A DNA stretch of 20,499 nt from an uncultured Flavobacterium sp. (GCF_937967675.1 NZ_CALBSN010000064.1:1-20499), one strand, 5' to 3'. Numbered from the stretch's first letter, positions 8,158 to 16,091 are shown. Program-made: numbers and translations. The notes: a model not told the origin generated them from the sequence alone.

Positions 8158-9111
8158 CTAATCATTATTCTCAATACTCTTATATGCATCAATAATTTTC
8201 TTCACTAAACGGTGGCGCACGATATCTTTGTCATCTAAGTAAATGATTCCGATGCCTTCAACATCTTTCAAAACTAAAATGGCTTCTTTCAATCCTGAAA
8301 TCGTTCTTCGTGGTAAATCCACCTGACCTGGGTCGCCTGTGATGATGAATTTGGCGTTTTTTCCCATACGTGTTAGGAACATTTTCATTTGGGAATGCGT
8401 GGTATTTTGTGCTTCATCCAAGATTACGAAAGCGTTATCTAACGTTCGTCCACGCATAAACGCTAACGGAGCAATTTGAATGATGCCTTTTAAAATGTAA
8501 TCTTCTAAAGTTTGTGGTGGTAACATATCGCGCAACGCATCGTATAAAGGTTGCATGTATGGGTCTAACTTTTCCTTCATATCACCAGGAAGAAAACCTA
8601 AGTTCTCCCCTGCTTCCACAGCTGGACGTGTTAATATGATTCGCTTGACTTGTTTTTCTTTTAATGCTTTTACTGCCATGGCAACTCCGGTATACGTTTT
8701 TCCTGTTCCGGCTGGACCGATAGCGAAAACCATGTCGTTTTTATGTACATAATCCACCAATTTTTGTTGGTTAGGCGTCATGGCTTTGATTAACTTTCCT
8801 CCTACACCATGCACTAAAATCTTATCGCGATCGTGCATGTGTTCGGCATCATGTTGATGACTCGTTTCTAAAACCCTCAAAATAACATTATCATCAATAC
8901 TGTTGTAACGCGTAAAATGATGCATCAATCTTTTGAAGCGATTTTCAAACTCATCCAAGATTTCTGGCTCACCAAACGCTTTAAGAGTAGTTCCTCGTGC
9001 TACGATTTTAAGTTTTGGATAATACTTCTTAATAGTTTCAAGATGAGCATCTTGCGCACCCCAAAATTCTTTTGGAGCAATGTCGACTAATTCAATGATT
9101 CTTTCGTTCAA
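8158..9111 (-). CDS. PhoH-like ATPase
   Basis: The 317-residue protein belongs to the PhoH family of P-loop NTPases, thought to act with RNA (often near RNase YbeY); the exact role is uncertain. Walker A GPAGTGKT is at residues 132-139 and Walker B with ILDEAQN near 232-235. TRPAVEAGENLGFLPG and TGDPGQVDLPR are further hallmark blocks. I start at TTG (LNERIIELVDIAPKEFWG), where family proteins normally begin. The in-frame ATG at 9165 would add 18 basic residues and would fall at the predicted transcription start and inside the divergent promoter region. It is transcribed divergently from the SAM hydroxide adenosyltransferase gene. Confidence 0.9.
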   Translation of the reverse strand: MNERIIELVDIAPKEFWGAQDAHLETIKKYYPKLKIVARGTTLKAFGEPEILDEFENRFKRLMHHFTRYNSIDDNVILRVLETSHQHDAEHMHDRDKILVHGVGGKLIKAMTPNQQKLVDYVHKNDMVFAIGPAGTGKTYTGVAMAVKALKEKQVKRIILTRPAVEAGENLGFLPGDMKEKLDPYMQPLYDALRDMLPPQTLEDYILKGIIQIAPLAFMRGRTLDNAFVILDEAQNTTHSQMKMFLTRMGKNAKFIITGDPGQVDLPRRTISGLKEAILVLKDVEGIGIIYLDDKDIVRHRLVKKIIDAYKSIENND

Positions 9112-9134
9112 AGGCTTTCTTTTTTTAATTATTT

Positions 9135-9162
9135 TTGAAACGCTAAATTTGTAGTAGCTTTG
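9135..9162 (+). promoter_or_regulatory. Promoter for the SAM hydroxide adenosyltransferase gene
   Basis: TTG at 9135-9137 and TAGCTTTG at 9155-9162 are 17 bases apart and fit the Bacteroidota pattern. The start codon is 55 bases downstream. It lies within 5 bases of the divergent phoH -7 box. Confidence 0.65.
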
Positions 9163-9166
9163 CAAT

Positions 9167-9199
9167 CAAATTTACTAAAAACTACTGTTGAATTTCAAA
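9167..9199 (-). promoter_or_regulatory. Promoter for phoH
   Basis: On the minus strand, TTTG (9196-9199) and TAAATTTG (9167-9174) are 21 bases apart. The predicted transcription start near 9160 gives a leader of ~50 bases to the TTG start at 9111, and leaves the ATG at 9165 at or before the transcript start. Confidence 0.55.
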
Positions 9200-9217
9200 T
9201 AAGTTATAAACAAAAAA

Positions 9218-10045
9218 ATGTCAATAATTACTTTAACTACCGACTTTGGACACAAAGACTACTTCGTAGGCGCTTTGAAAGGAAAAATATTGTCGGAACA
9301 CAAAGAAGCGGTTATTGTAGACATTTCGCACGAGATTGACTTATTCAATACCTTAGAAGCGAGTTACTGTATTGAAGCTGCTTATCATAACTTTCCAAAG
9401 GGCACGATTCACATTATTGGTGTGGATAGTGAACGTGTGGGCGACACACAACATATTGCAATGCAATGGGACGATCATTACTTCATTTGTGCCGATAACG
9501 GAATTTTGAATGCGTTAATTCAGAAGAAAATTCCACAGAAAATCGTAGCCATTACCATCCACGACCGATTGAATATTGATGCAAGTGATATGGATGTTTT
9601 CGTAGCAGTTGCGTGTCATATTGCACGAGGTGGTTTGCTGAATGTGATTGGTAAGGAAATTCAATCATTAAAACCGGTAAACGTTTTGACTTCTTCTATT
9701 TCCGATAATTTAAACGAAATTAAAGGTCAGATTGTGTATATCGATTCGTTTGGAAATTGCGTTACTAATATTTCGTACAAACAATTTAACGAAACCATCA
9801 GAGGCAGAAAGTTCGAAATCGTAATAAAAAACAAGAAATTCAGTCGTTTGCACAAAAACTACTCCGATTTTCCAGTTTCCGATGTCAAACAATTGAAAGA
9901 TTTAGAAGGTGATTTCTTGGCGTTATTCAATGAAAACGGCTATTTAGAAATTGCCATATATAAGAGTAATCCAAAAACGGTAGGTTCGGCAGCCACCTTA
10001 TTAGGATTGCATTTTAGAGATACGGTATCCATTAAATTCAAATAA
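9218..10045 (+). CDS. SAM hydroxide adenosyltransferase (SAM hydrolase, DUF62 family)
   Basis: The 275-residue protein belongs to the family that splits S-adenosylmethionine with water (or, in rare members, a halide) to give adenosine and methionine. The N-terminus ITLTTDFGHKDYFVGALKG is the family signature. Other marks are the IIGVDSERVG and FICADNGILNAL blocks and the C-terminal-domain entry IVYIDSFGNCVTNIS, followed by a small beta-barrel domain. Full length for the family. It is cytosolic. The ABM-domain gene starts 4 bases after its stop, so the two are probably co-transcribed. The hydroxide form is far more common than halogenases, and nothing here suggests a halogenase. Confidence 0.92.
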   Translation: MSIITLTTDFGHKDYFVGALKGKILSEHKEAVIVDISHEIDLFNTLEASYCIEAAYHNFPKGTIHIIGVDSERVGDTQHIAMQWDDHYFICADNGILNALIQKKIPQKIVAITIHDRLNIDASDMDVFVAVACHIARGGLLNVIGKEIQSLKPVNVLTSSISDNLNEIKGQIVYIDSFGNCVTNISYKQFNETIRGRKFEIVIKNKKFSRLHKNYSDFPVSDVKQLKDLEGDFLALFNENGYLEIAIYKSNPKTVGSAATLLGLHFRDTVSIKFK

Positions 10046-10049
10046 AAAT

Positions 10050-10346
10050 ATGTTCATAAGAATTGTAAAAATGCGTTTTCACGAAGATAAAATCGAAGCT
10101 TTTTTAAATAATTTTGAAGAAGTGAAACACCACATACGAAACTTCGAAGGAAACCGTTTCTTAGAATTGTATCAAGACAAAAATGACAAACGTATTTTCT
10201 TTACCTATAGTTATTGGGAAAACGAAGAAGCGTTAGAAAACTACAGAAAATCAGCTTTGTTTGATGGCGTTTGGACATACACAAAAACTTTATTTAGCGA
10301 TAAACCTGAAGCTTGGAGCGTGGATAGATTGGTAACATTAAATTAG
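10050..10346 (+). CDS. ABM-domain monooxygenase-like protein
   Basis: This 98-residue protein has the antibiotic biosynthesis monooxygenase (dimeric alpha-beta barrel) fold signature: MFIRIVKMRFHEDKIEAFLNNF at the start, then FLELYQDKNDKRIFFTYSYWENEEALENYRKSALF, with the conserved phrase W-x-x-E-x-A. Family members include quinol monooxygenases and heme-degrading or detoxifying enzymes, but many have no known substrate. It follows the SAM hydrolase gene by 4 bases and is probably in the same transcript. No specific function can be assigned. Confidence 0.85.
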   Translation: MFIRIVKMRFHEDKIEAFLNNFEEVKHHIRNFEGNRFLELYQDKNDKRIFFTYSYWENEEALENYRKSALFDGVWTYTKTLFSDKPEAWSVDRLVTLN

Positions 10347-10394
10347 AATTTAGAATTTAGAATTTAGAATTTAGAATTTAGAATTTAGAATTCA
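10346..10394 (+). repeat. Heptamer tandem repeat GAATTTA x6 plus one variant
   Basis: Six perfect GAATTTA units (10346-10387) are followed by GAATTCA. The array starts at the last base of the ABM stop codon and fills the gap toward gldF. Repeat arrays of this kind expand and contract by slippage. Confidence 0.95.
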
Positions 10395-10428
10395 GAAATT
10401 AGAAGTTGGAGTTGAGAGTTAAAAAACT

Positions 10429-10449
10429 TGAAACTTGAAACCTGAAACA
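10429..10449 (+). repeat. Heptamer tandem repeat TGAAACY x3
   Basis: Units TGAAACT, TGAAACC and TGAAACA follow each other and end 11 bases before the gldF start codon. The reverse complement of the first unit (AGTTTCA) recurs in tandem inside mnmE at 15378-15405. Confidence 0.85.
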
Positions 10450-10460
10450 AAAAATAAAAA

Positions 10461-11186
10461 ATGAAAGCATTATTATTACGAGAAATAAAATCCTTTTTTG
10501 GTTCGCCAATTGGATATTTAGTCATCGGGATTTTTCTTTTACTCAACGGATTATTTCTTTGGGTTTTTGAAGGCGAATTCAATATTTTAAACTCGGGTTT
10601 TGCCGATATGAGTCCGTTTTTCAAATTGGCACCATGGATTTTAATTTTCTTAATTCCTGCTGTAACCATGCGCAGTTTTTCGGATGAGAAAAAACAAGGA
10701 ACGATTGAGTTGTTGTTTACCAAACCGCTTTCAAATTGGGACATCGTAAACGGAAAATTCTTAGGCGCTTTGGTGTTAATCATCTTAGCGATTGTTCCAA
10801 CGATCATTTATGTGTTGACAATTTCGCATTTTGGAAATCCGCAAGGCAATATTGATATGGGAAGTACGCTTGGTTCGTATTTCGGATTGTTGTTCTTAAT
10901 TGCGTCTTACACGGCAATTGGAATTTTTGCTTCTACTTTATCAGATAACCAAATTGTGGCATTTATAATTGCGGTTTTTTGTTGTTTCTTTTTCTATTTT
11001 GGGTTTGATGGCATTGCGTCGTTCCTTGGAAATTACAGTTCGATGTTTGCTGCTTTAGGAATGGATTATCACTTTAAAAGTATGAGTCGCGGTGTGTTAG
11101 ATACACGTGATATTGTGTACTTTGTGAGTGTGACGTTTTTATTTTTATCGGCAACGGTTTATCAACTTAAATCATTGAAATGGTAA
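10461..11186 (+). CDS. gldF: Gliding-motility ABC transporter permease GldF
   Basis: The 241-residue inner-membrane protein has about six hydrophobic segments: near residues 15-35, 55-72, 98-118, 133-158, 165-190 and 218-236. It has the ABC-2 permease look, including TMRSFSDEKKQGTIELLFTKPLSNWDIV, the loop that contacts the ATPase. Length and sequence fit GldF of Flavobacterium. In F. johnsoniae, GldF works with GldG and the separately encoded ATPase GldA, and is needed for gliding. The gene is directly followed by gldG with a one-base TAATG overlap. Two heptamer repeat arrays lie just upstream, and I see no clear TAnnTTTG box between them. Confidence 0.95.
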   Translation: MKALLLREIKSFFGSPIGYLVIGIFLLLNGLFLWVFEGEFNILNSGFADMSPFFKLAPWILIFLIPAVTMRSFSDEKKQGTIELLFTKPLSNWDIVNGKFLGALVLIILAIVPTIIYVLTISHFGNPQGNIDMGSTLGSYFGLLFLIASYTAIGIFASTLSDNQIVAFIIAVFCCFFFYFGFDGIASFLGNYSSMFAALGMDYHFKSMSRGVLDTRDIVYFVSVTFLFLSATVYQLKSLKW

Positions 11187-12868
11187 TGGCGGCCAACAAA
11201 TCAAAAGCTTTAAAGCAATTAGGAATTGTATTTTTAGCGATTATCGTTATCAATTTAATCAGCAACTTCTTTTTCAAACGTTTCGACTTAACGCAAGACA
11301 AACGTTATACGTTATCCGAAACGACTTTAAACATTATTAAAGAGGTTGAAAGTCCGTTATACATTGAAGTTTATTTAGAAGGCAATTTTCCACCAGAATT
11401 CAAGCGTTTACAAAACGAAACCAAACAACTTTTAGAGGAATTCACGGCTTATAATTCGAACATTATTTTCAACTTCAAAAATCCGATTGAAAAAGAGGAA
11501 ACACGAGTTGAAAAAATGAAAGAATTCTACGCAAAAGGTATGCAACCATTAAGCATTACCGTGGAAGACAAAGGTAAACAATCGCAAGAAGTAGTTTTCC
11601 CTTGGGCACAAGCGACGTATGGTGATAAATTCACGAAAGTGGCGTTGTTGAAAAACCTAATGGGAGCTTCTACAGAACAAAAAGTAATTAGTTCGGTACA
11701 GCATTTGGAATTTGGTTTTGCAGAAGCTATCAATAAAATTTCGAAAGAAAAACAAAAGAAAATTGCCGTAATCAAAGGGAATGGAGAAGTTTTAGAACCT
11801 TTCATGGCGGATTTCCTAAGAACGGTTAAAGAAAGTTATTATATCGGACCTTTTACGTTAGATTCGGTAGCGAAACAACCCACTCAGACTTTAGAAGCAT
11901 TAAAAAAATACGATTTAGCGGTAATTGCTAAACCCACAGAAGCCTTCACCGAAGAAGAAAAACAAGTATTAGACCAATTCATTATGAATGGTGGAAAAAC
12001 CCTGTGGTTAGTGGATGTCGTTTCAGCGGATATGGACAGTTTGTACAACGAAACCGGTACCATTTTAGCCGCACAACGCGAGTTGAACTTAACCGATATG
12101 TTCTTCAAATACGGAATTCGTATTAATCCATTATTGGTGAAAGACGAATATGCAACGCCAATTAAATTAGCCTCAGGAAATCAAGGAAGCGAAACGCAAA
12201 TGCAAGAATACACTTGGAAATTTGCGCCGTTTATCTATCCAACTTCAACGAATCCGATTGTGAAAAACATGGAAGGGATTAAGTTTGAATTTGCTTCTCC
12301 AATCGAAATCCTGAAAAACGATATCAAGAAAACCGTTCTATTGAGTTCGTCAGAATATTCTAAAACCGTTGGAACACCAAGTCCGATTTCATTAGACATG
12401 GTGACTGAAGAAACCACTCCTGAAGAATATGAAGGTAAAGGATTGCTTCCAGTAGCGGTTTTGATGGAAGGAAAATTCAAATCGGCTTACCAAAATCGAG
12501 TATTACCTTTCAAAGACAATTCGTTCCAAGCCACTGGAAAAGAAAACAAGATGATTGTGATTTCCGATGGTGATGTGATTAAAAATCAATTGGACAAAGG
12601 CGTACCACTAGAATTAGGGTTCGATAAGTGGACAAATCAGCTTTACGGAAACAAAGAATTCTTAATGAACTGTGTAAATTACCTTTTAGACGACAACGGA
12701 CTTATTAACATCCGAAGTAAAGATGTAGATTTACCCCTTTTAAACAAAGAAGAGGTATATAAAAATTACACAACCGCCCAAATGGTAACTGTCGGATTAC
12801 CAATAGTTATTTTAGCTATCTTTGGATTTTTATTTACATTCCTACGTAAAAGAAAATACAGCCGCTAG
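11186..12868 (+). CDS. gldG: Gliding-motility ABC transporter auxiliary protein GldG
   Basis: The 560-residue protein has an N-terminal membrane anchor (LGIVFLAIIVINLISNFFF), a large extracytoplasmic domain starting RFDLTQDKRYTLSETT, as in GldG and related DUF4350/ABC-2 auxiliary proteins, and a C-terminal membrane segment (VTVGLPIVILAIFGFLFTF) ending in a basic tail. It partners GldF. The start is taken at the second ATG, which overlaps the gldF stop as TAATG; an ATG six bases earlier is also in frame and would add two residues. dnaN follows from its own promoter. Confidence 0.95.
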   Translation: MAANKSKALKQLGIVFLAIIVINLISNFFFKRFDLTQDKRYTLSETTLNIIKEVESPLYIEVYLEGNFPPEFKRLQNETKQLLEEFTAYNSNIIFNFKNPIEKEETRVEKMKEFYAKGMQPLSITVEDKGKQSQEVVFPWAQATYGDKFTKVALLKNLMGASTEQKVISSVQHLEFGFAEAINKISKEKQKKIAVIKGNGEVLEPFMADFLRTVKESYYIGPFTLDSVAKQPTQTLEALKKYDLAVIAKPTEAFTEEEKQVLDQFIMNGGKTLWLVDVVSADMDSLYNETGTILAAQRELNLTDMFFKYGIRINPLLVKDEYATPIKLASGNQGSETQMQEYTWKFAPFIYPTSTNPIVKNMEGIKFEFASPIEILKNDIKKTVLLSSSEYSKTVGTPSPISLDMVTEETTPEEYEGKGLLPVAVLMEGKFKSAYQNRVLPFKDNSFQATGKENKMIVISDGDVIKNQLDKGVPLELGFDKWTNQLYGNKEFLMNCVNYLLDDNGLINIRSKDVDLPLLNKEEVYKNYTTAQMVTVGLPIVILAIFGFLFTFLRKRKYSR

Positions 12869-12885
12869 TTGTTAATAAAATTGTT

Positions 12886-12916
12886 TTTGCGGTTGAACAG
12901 AATTAGAATATATTTG
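12886..12916 (+). promoter_or_regulatory. Promoter for dnaN
   Basis: TTTG at 12886-12889 and TATATTTG at 12909-12916 are separated by exactly 19 bases, an ideal Bacteroidota promoter, 40 bases before the start codon. Confidence 0.8.
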
Positions 12917-12956
12917 TAAAATATAAAATCAAATCACGATTTTAAAATACAAGATG

Positions 12957-14075
12957 ATGAAGTTTATAGTATCGAGTTCGTATTTATTAAAACAATTACA
13001 AGTTTTAGGAAGTGTTATCAACAGTAGTAACACCTTACCTATTCTTGATAATTTCCTTTTTGAATTAGACAACAACCAATTAAAAGTTTCAGCTTCTGAT
13101 TTAGAAACAACGATGACGGCTACGTTAGAAATTGATTCTACGAGTCAAGGAAGCGTTGCTATTCCAGCGAAACTTTTATTAGATATCTTAAAAACATTTC
13201 CAGAGCAACCGTTAACGTTTACTGTAGAAGACAATTCGACTGTAGAAATTAGCTCAAACTCGGGTAAATATGCGATTGCTTACGCTCCAGGAGAAGAATT
13301 CCCTAAAGCAGTAGTTTTAGACGATCCTTCAAAAACATTAGTTCCTGCGGAAGTATTAGCAACTGCAGTAAGTAAAACTATTTTTGCAGCTGGAAACGAT
13401 GATTTACGCCCTGTAATGAGTGGTGTTTTCTTCCAATTTTCACCAGAGGGATTAATTTTTGTAGCAACAGACGCTCACAAATTAGTAAAATATGCTCGTA
13501 CCGATGTAAAAGCATCTCAAGTAGCTGATTTTATTATGCCTAAGAAACCTTTAAACATTTTAAAAGGAATTTTAGCAGCATCTGACGCTGAAGTAGCTAT
13601 CGAATACAACGATTCTAATGCAACTTTCTCTTTCGAAAATTATGTATTGACTTGTCGTTTGATTGATGGGAAATATCCAAACTACGAAGCGGTTATTCCA
13701 AAAGAAAATCCAAACAAATTATTAATCAACAGAGTTCAGTTTTTAAACTCGGTTCGTCGTGTGGCTATTTTTGCTAACAAAACAACGCACCAAATTCGTT
13801 TAAAAATCGCTGGAACTGAATTGAATATTTCGGCAGAAGATATCGATTACTCTAACAAAGCAGACGAGCGTTTGACTTGTGATTATCAAGGAGACGATAT
13901 GCAAATCGGGTTCAACTCACGCTTCTTAACGGAAATGTTGAATAATTTATCAAGTGATGAAATCCAATTAGAAATGTCGATGCCAAATAGAGCGGGTATT
14001 TTAACTCCAGTTGACGGCTTAGACGAAGGCGAAACCGTTACAATGCTAGTAATGCCTGTAATGTTGAGCAACTAA
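12957..14075 (+). CDS. dnaN: DNA polymerase III beta subunit (sliding clamp)
   Basis: The 372-residue protein forms the ring clamp that holds DNA polymerase III on DNA. The N-terminus MKFIVSSSYLLKQLQVLGSVI and NTLPILDNFLFEL match flavobacterial clamps. The three repeated clamp folds cover the whole length, with FVATDAHKLVKYAR in the middle (ligand-binding pocket side) and the C-terminal MLVMPVMLSN matching the conserved MPM-type end. I use the second of two adjacent ATG codons because the family begins MKFIV; the first would add one Met. It sits after gldFG and not beside dnaA, a common arrangement in flavobacteria. Confidence 0.97.
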   Translation: MKFIVSSSYLLKQLQVLGSVINSSNTLPILDNFLFELDNNQLKVSASDLETTMTATLEIDSTSQGSVAIPAKLLLDILKTFPEQPLTFTVEDNSTVEISSNSGKYAIAYAPGEEFPKAVVLDDPSKTLVPAEVLATAVSKTIFAAGNDDLRPVMSGVFFQFSPEGLIFVATDAHKLVKYARTDVKASQVADFIMPKKPLNILKGILAASDAEVAIEYNDSNATFSFENYVLTCRLIDGKYPNYEAVIPKENPNKLLINRVQFLNSVRRVAIFANKTTHQIRLKIAGTELNISAEDIDYSNKADERLTCDYQGDDMQIGFNSRFLTEMLNNLSSDEIQLEMSMPNRAGILTPVDGLDEGETVTMLVMPVMLSN

Positions 14076-14137
14076 TTCACAATAATTGATTTTACAGTTT
14101 AACTGAGAATCTTATTACCAACCTTAACTAACTTAAG

Positions 14138-14168
14138 AACCACTGAGCTCCAGCTTTAGTGGTTTTTT
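14138..14168 (+). terminator. Rho-independent terminator after dnaN
   Basis: AACCACT at 14138-14144 pairs with AGTGGTT at 14158-14164, with further pairing inside (AGCT/AGCT), followed by T. It lies in the 375-base dnaN-mnmE gap, which also holds the 93-bp tandem repeat, a heptamer array and the mnmE -7 box. Confidence 0.75.
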
Positions 14169-14204
14169 AATTTTTATGTAAACGGCAAGGATTGAATTTA
14201 AACA

Positions 14205-14380
14205 CAAAGAGGCAAAGTTTTTTCGCAAAGAACGCAAAGAAAAACTTCGAGTAACTCTGTGTTAAACTTCGTGAGACTTTGTGTAACAACTTTAACGCAA
14301 AGAGGCAAAGTTTTTTCGCAAAGAACGCAAAGAAAAACTTCGAGTAACGCTGTGTTAAACTTCGTGAGACTTTGTGCAAC
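14205..14380 (+). repeat. Two tandem copies of an 83-bp non-coding repeat (93-bp period)
   Basis: Copies are 14205-14287 and 14298-14380, differing at two bases by eye, with a 10-base joint. The unit is rich in GCAAAG/CTTTGC motifs (GGCAAAG, CGCAAAG, AACGCAAAG) that recur inside it. It resembles a non-coding repeat common between genes in Flavobacterium and relatives (from memory). Frames that run through it on the minus strand are not genes. Confidence 0.93.
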
Positions 14381-14393
14381 TAAAAAAACTTTC

Positions 14394-14414
14394 AACTTCT
14401 AACTTCTAACTTCT
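14394..14414 (+). repeat. Heptamer tandem repeat AACTTCT x3
   Basis: Three perfect units followed by a degenerate GACTTTG. The array ends ten bases before the mnmE -7 box and so occupies the -33 region of that promoter. Confidence 0.92.
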
Positions 14415-14424
14415 GACTTTGATT

Positions 14425-14432
14425 TATCTTTG
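14425..14432 (+). promoter_or_regulatory. -7 box for mnmE
   Basis: TATCTTTG matches TAnnTTTG, 18 bases before the mnmE ATG. No TTTG sits at the usual distance; that place is taken by the AACTTCT array. Confidence 0.6.
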
Positions 14433-14450
14433 CAGGATTAAATTTAGAAC

Positions 14451-15851
14451 ATGATTCCACAAGAAACTATAGTTGCTTTAGCTACACCGTCTGGAGCGGG
14501 TGCGATTGCTATTATTCGATTATCAGGTAAAGACGCTATTACAATAGCTGCTGACGTATTTCAATCGGTTTCAGGAAAGGATATCACGAAACAGAAAACC
14601 CATACCATTCATTTAGGACATATTGTGGATAATGGAAAAGTGTATGACCAAGTATTGCTCTCCATTTTCAAAGGTCCGAATTCGTACACAGGGGAAAACG
14701 TGATTGAAATTTCGTGTCATGGTTCTACTTTTATCCAACAACAAATCATCCAATTATTGCTTCGTAAAGGCGCTAAAATGGCTCAGGCTGGGGAATTTAC
14801 CTTAAGTGCTTTTTTAAACGGGAAATTAGACTTATCGCAAGCCGAAGCTGTGGCTGATTTAATTGCTTCGGATAATGAAGCATCGCACCAAATTGCGATG
14901 CAACAAATGCGTGGCGGTTTCAGCAACGAGATTGCCAAACTACGTGAAGAATTATTGAATTTTGCTTCATTAATCGAATTGGAGTTAGACTTTGCCGAAG
15001 AAGATGTGGAATTTGCCGATAGAACACAATTTCATGAATTGTTAGAGCGCATTGAATTCGTTTTAAAACGTTTGATTGATTCGTTTGCCGTTGGAAATGT
15101 TATTAAAAACGGTATTCCAGTTGCGATTGTGGGCGAACCAAATGTTGGGAAATCGACTTTATTAAATGCTTTATTGAATGAAGAACGTGCCATTGTTTCT
15201 GACATTGCGGGAACAACTCGTGATACGATTGAAGATGAATTGGTTATCAACGGCATTGGTTTTCGATTTATTGATACGGCAGGAATTCGTGAAACGAAAG
15301 ATGTAGTGGAAAGCATCGGGATTCAGAAGACATTTGAGAAGATTGAGCAAGCGCAAGTAGTGATTTATTTGTTTGAAAGTTCGAAGTTTCAAGTTTCAGG
15401 TTCGCAATACATTACCGAAATTGAAAAAATAAAAAATAAATACCCATTAAAACAACTTATAGTTGTAGTCAATAAAATCGATTTAATTTCGGAGTCAGAA
15501 GTGAATCAAATTCGCCAACAATTAAAAGAATTGAATGTTAAATTGGCAACTATTTCAGCTAAAGAAAAATCAGGTATCGATACATTAAAAGAAGAATTAC
15601 TTTCTTTAGTAAATACTGGCGCACTAAGAAACAATGAAACAATCGTAACCAACACGCGTCATTACGACTCTTTATTAAAAGCTTTAGAAGAGGTCCAAAA
15701 AGTGAAATGGGGATTAGACTCAGGACTTTCTTCGGACTTAATGGCGATTGATATTCGCTCTGCCCTACACTACTTTGGTGAGATTACTGGGGAAGTTACG
15801 AATGATGAGTTGCTTGGAAACATTTTTGCTAATTTCTGTATCGGGAAGTAA
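14451..15851 (+). CDS. mnmE: tRNA uridine-5-carboxymethylaminomethyl(34) synthesis GTPase
   Basis: The 466-residue protein, with MnmG, modifies the wobble uridine of certain tRNAs. The N-terminal tetrahydrofolate-binding domain begins MIPQETIVALATPSGAGAIAIIRLSG. The helical domain surrounds the GTPase domain (~225-380), which has G1 GEPNVGKS, switch region AGTTRDTIEDE, G3 DTAG and G4 NKID. The C-terminal FCIGK carries the conserved Cys. Complete and slightly long. A heptamer array (15378-15405) encodes part of the variable loop between G3 and G4 (FESSKFQVSGSQ), in frame. The gene ends 14 bases from the convergent hypothetical gene at 15866. Confidence 0.97.
   Translation: MIPQETIVALATPSGAGAIAIIRLSGKDAITIAADVFQSVSGKDITKQKTHTIHLGHIVDNGKVYDQVLLSIFKGPNSYTGENVIEISCHGSTFIQQQIIQLLLRKGAKMAQAGEFTLSAFLNGKLDLSQAEAVADLIASDNEASHQIAMQQMRGGFSNEIAKLREELLNFASLIELELDFAEEDVEFADRTQFHELLERIEFVLKRLIDSFAVGNVIKNGIPVAIVGEPNVGKSTLLNALLNEERAIVSDIAGTTRDTIEDELVINGIGFRFIDTAGIRETKDVVESIGIQKTFEKIEQAQVVIYLFESSKFQVSGSQYITEIEKIKNKYPLKQLIVVVNKIDLISESEVNQIRQQLKELNVKLATISAKEKSGIDTLKEELLSLVNTGALRNNETIVTNTRHYDSLLKALEEVQKVKWGLDSGLSSDLMAIDIRSALHYFGEITGEVTNDELLGNIFANFCIGK
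15378..15405 (+). repeat. Heptamer array (AGTTTCA-like x4) inside the mnmE coding region
   Basis: Units AGTTCGA, AGTTTCA, AGTTTCA and GGTTCGC run in tandem through mnmE. The perfect unit is the reverse complement of TGAAACT, the unit found in front of gldF. It codes for about nine residues of a loop. Confidence 0.75.
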
Positions 15852-15865
15852 TGTATTTAGAACTT

Positions 15866-16084
15866 TCACTTCACACCACTCATTTTAATCTGCAAATGAT
15901 TCAATAAAACTTGGTACTTGCTAATTTCTCTCAAAACCACTTCGTCTTCTGTACCATCAATCATTTCATCTAAAACATCGCTAACTTGAACTAATTGAAG
16001 ACTAGCTTCTGAAAAATTCTTAATCGCCATATGATCGATGATAGATTGAATGTCTTTTTTAATTGCGTCAAATTGTATTTCCAT
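15866..16084 (-). CDS. Small hypothetical protein
   Basis: The 72-residue acidic protein looks almost entirely helical (MEIQFDAIKKDIQSIIDHMAIKNF, then VSDVLDEMIDGTEDEVVLREISKYQVLLNHLQIKM), with heptad-like spacing of hydrophobic residues. I do not recognise a family. It begins 7 bases after the stop of the larger minus-strand gene, so the two are probably one operon and may function together. No signal peptide or membrane segment. Confidence 0.7.
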   Translation of the reverse strand: MEIQFDAIKKDIQSIIDHMAIKNFSEASLQLVQVSDVLDEMIDGTEDEVVLREISKYQVLLNHLQIKMSGVK

Positions 16085-16091
16085 ATTTTAT

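Noticed and set aside
9112..9165. The ATG at 9165 as the phoH start.
   Set aside because: It would add a basic tail not typical of the family and lies at the predicted transcription start and over the divergent promoter.
10385..10807. A 140-codon minus-strand frame over gldF.
   Set aside because: It is antisense to the well-supported gldF gene, includes the heptamer array, and has no recognisable protein features.
14205..14380. A small CRISPR array.
   Set aside because: There are only two copies of a long 83-bp unit with a 10-base joint, no spacer-like unique sequences, and no cas genes in the window.
14167..14395. Two minus-strand reading frames of 65-70 codons between dnaN and mnmE.
   Set aside because: They run through the tandem 83-bp repeat, repeat their own residues (VSRSLTQ, FFAFFAKK), and lack any credible start region.
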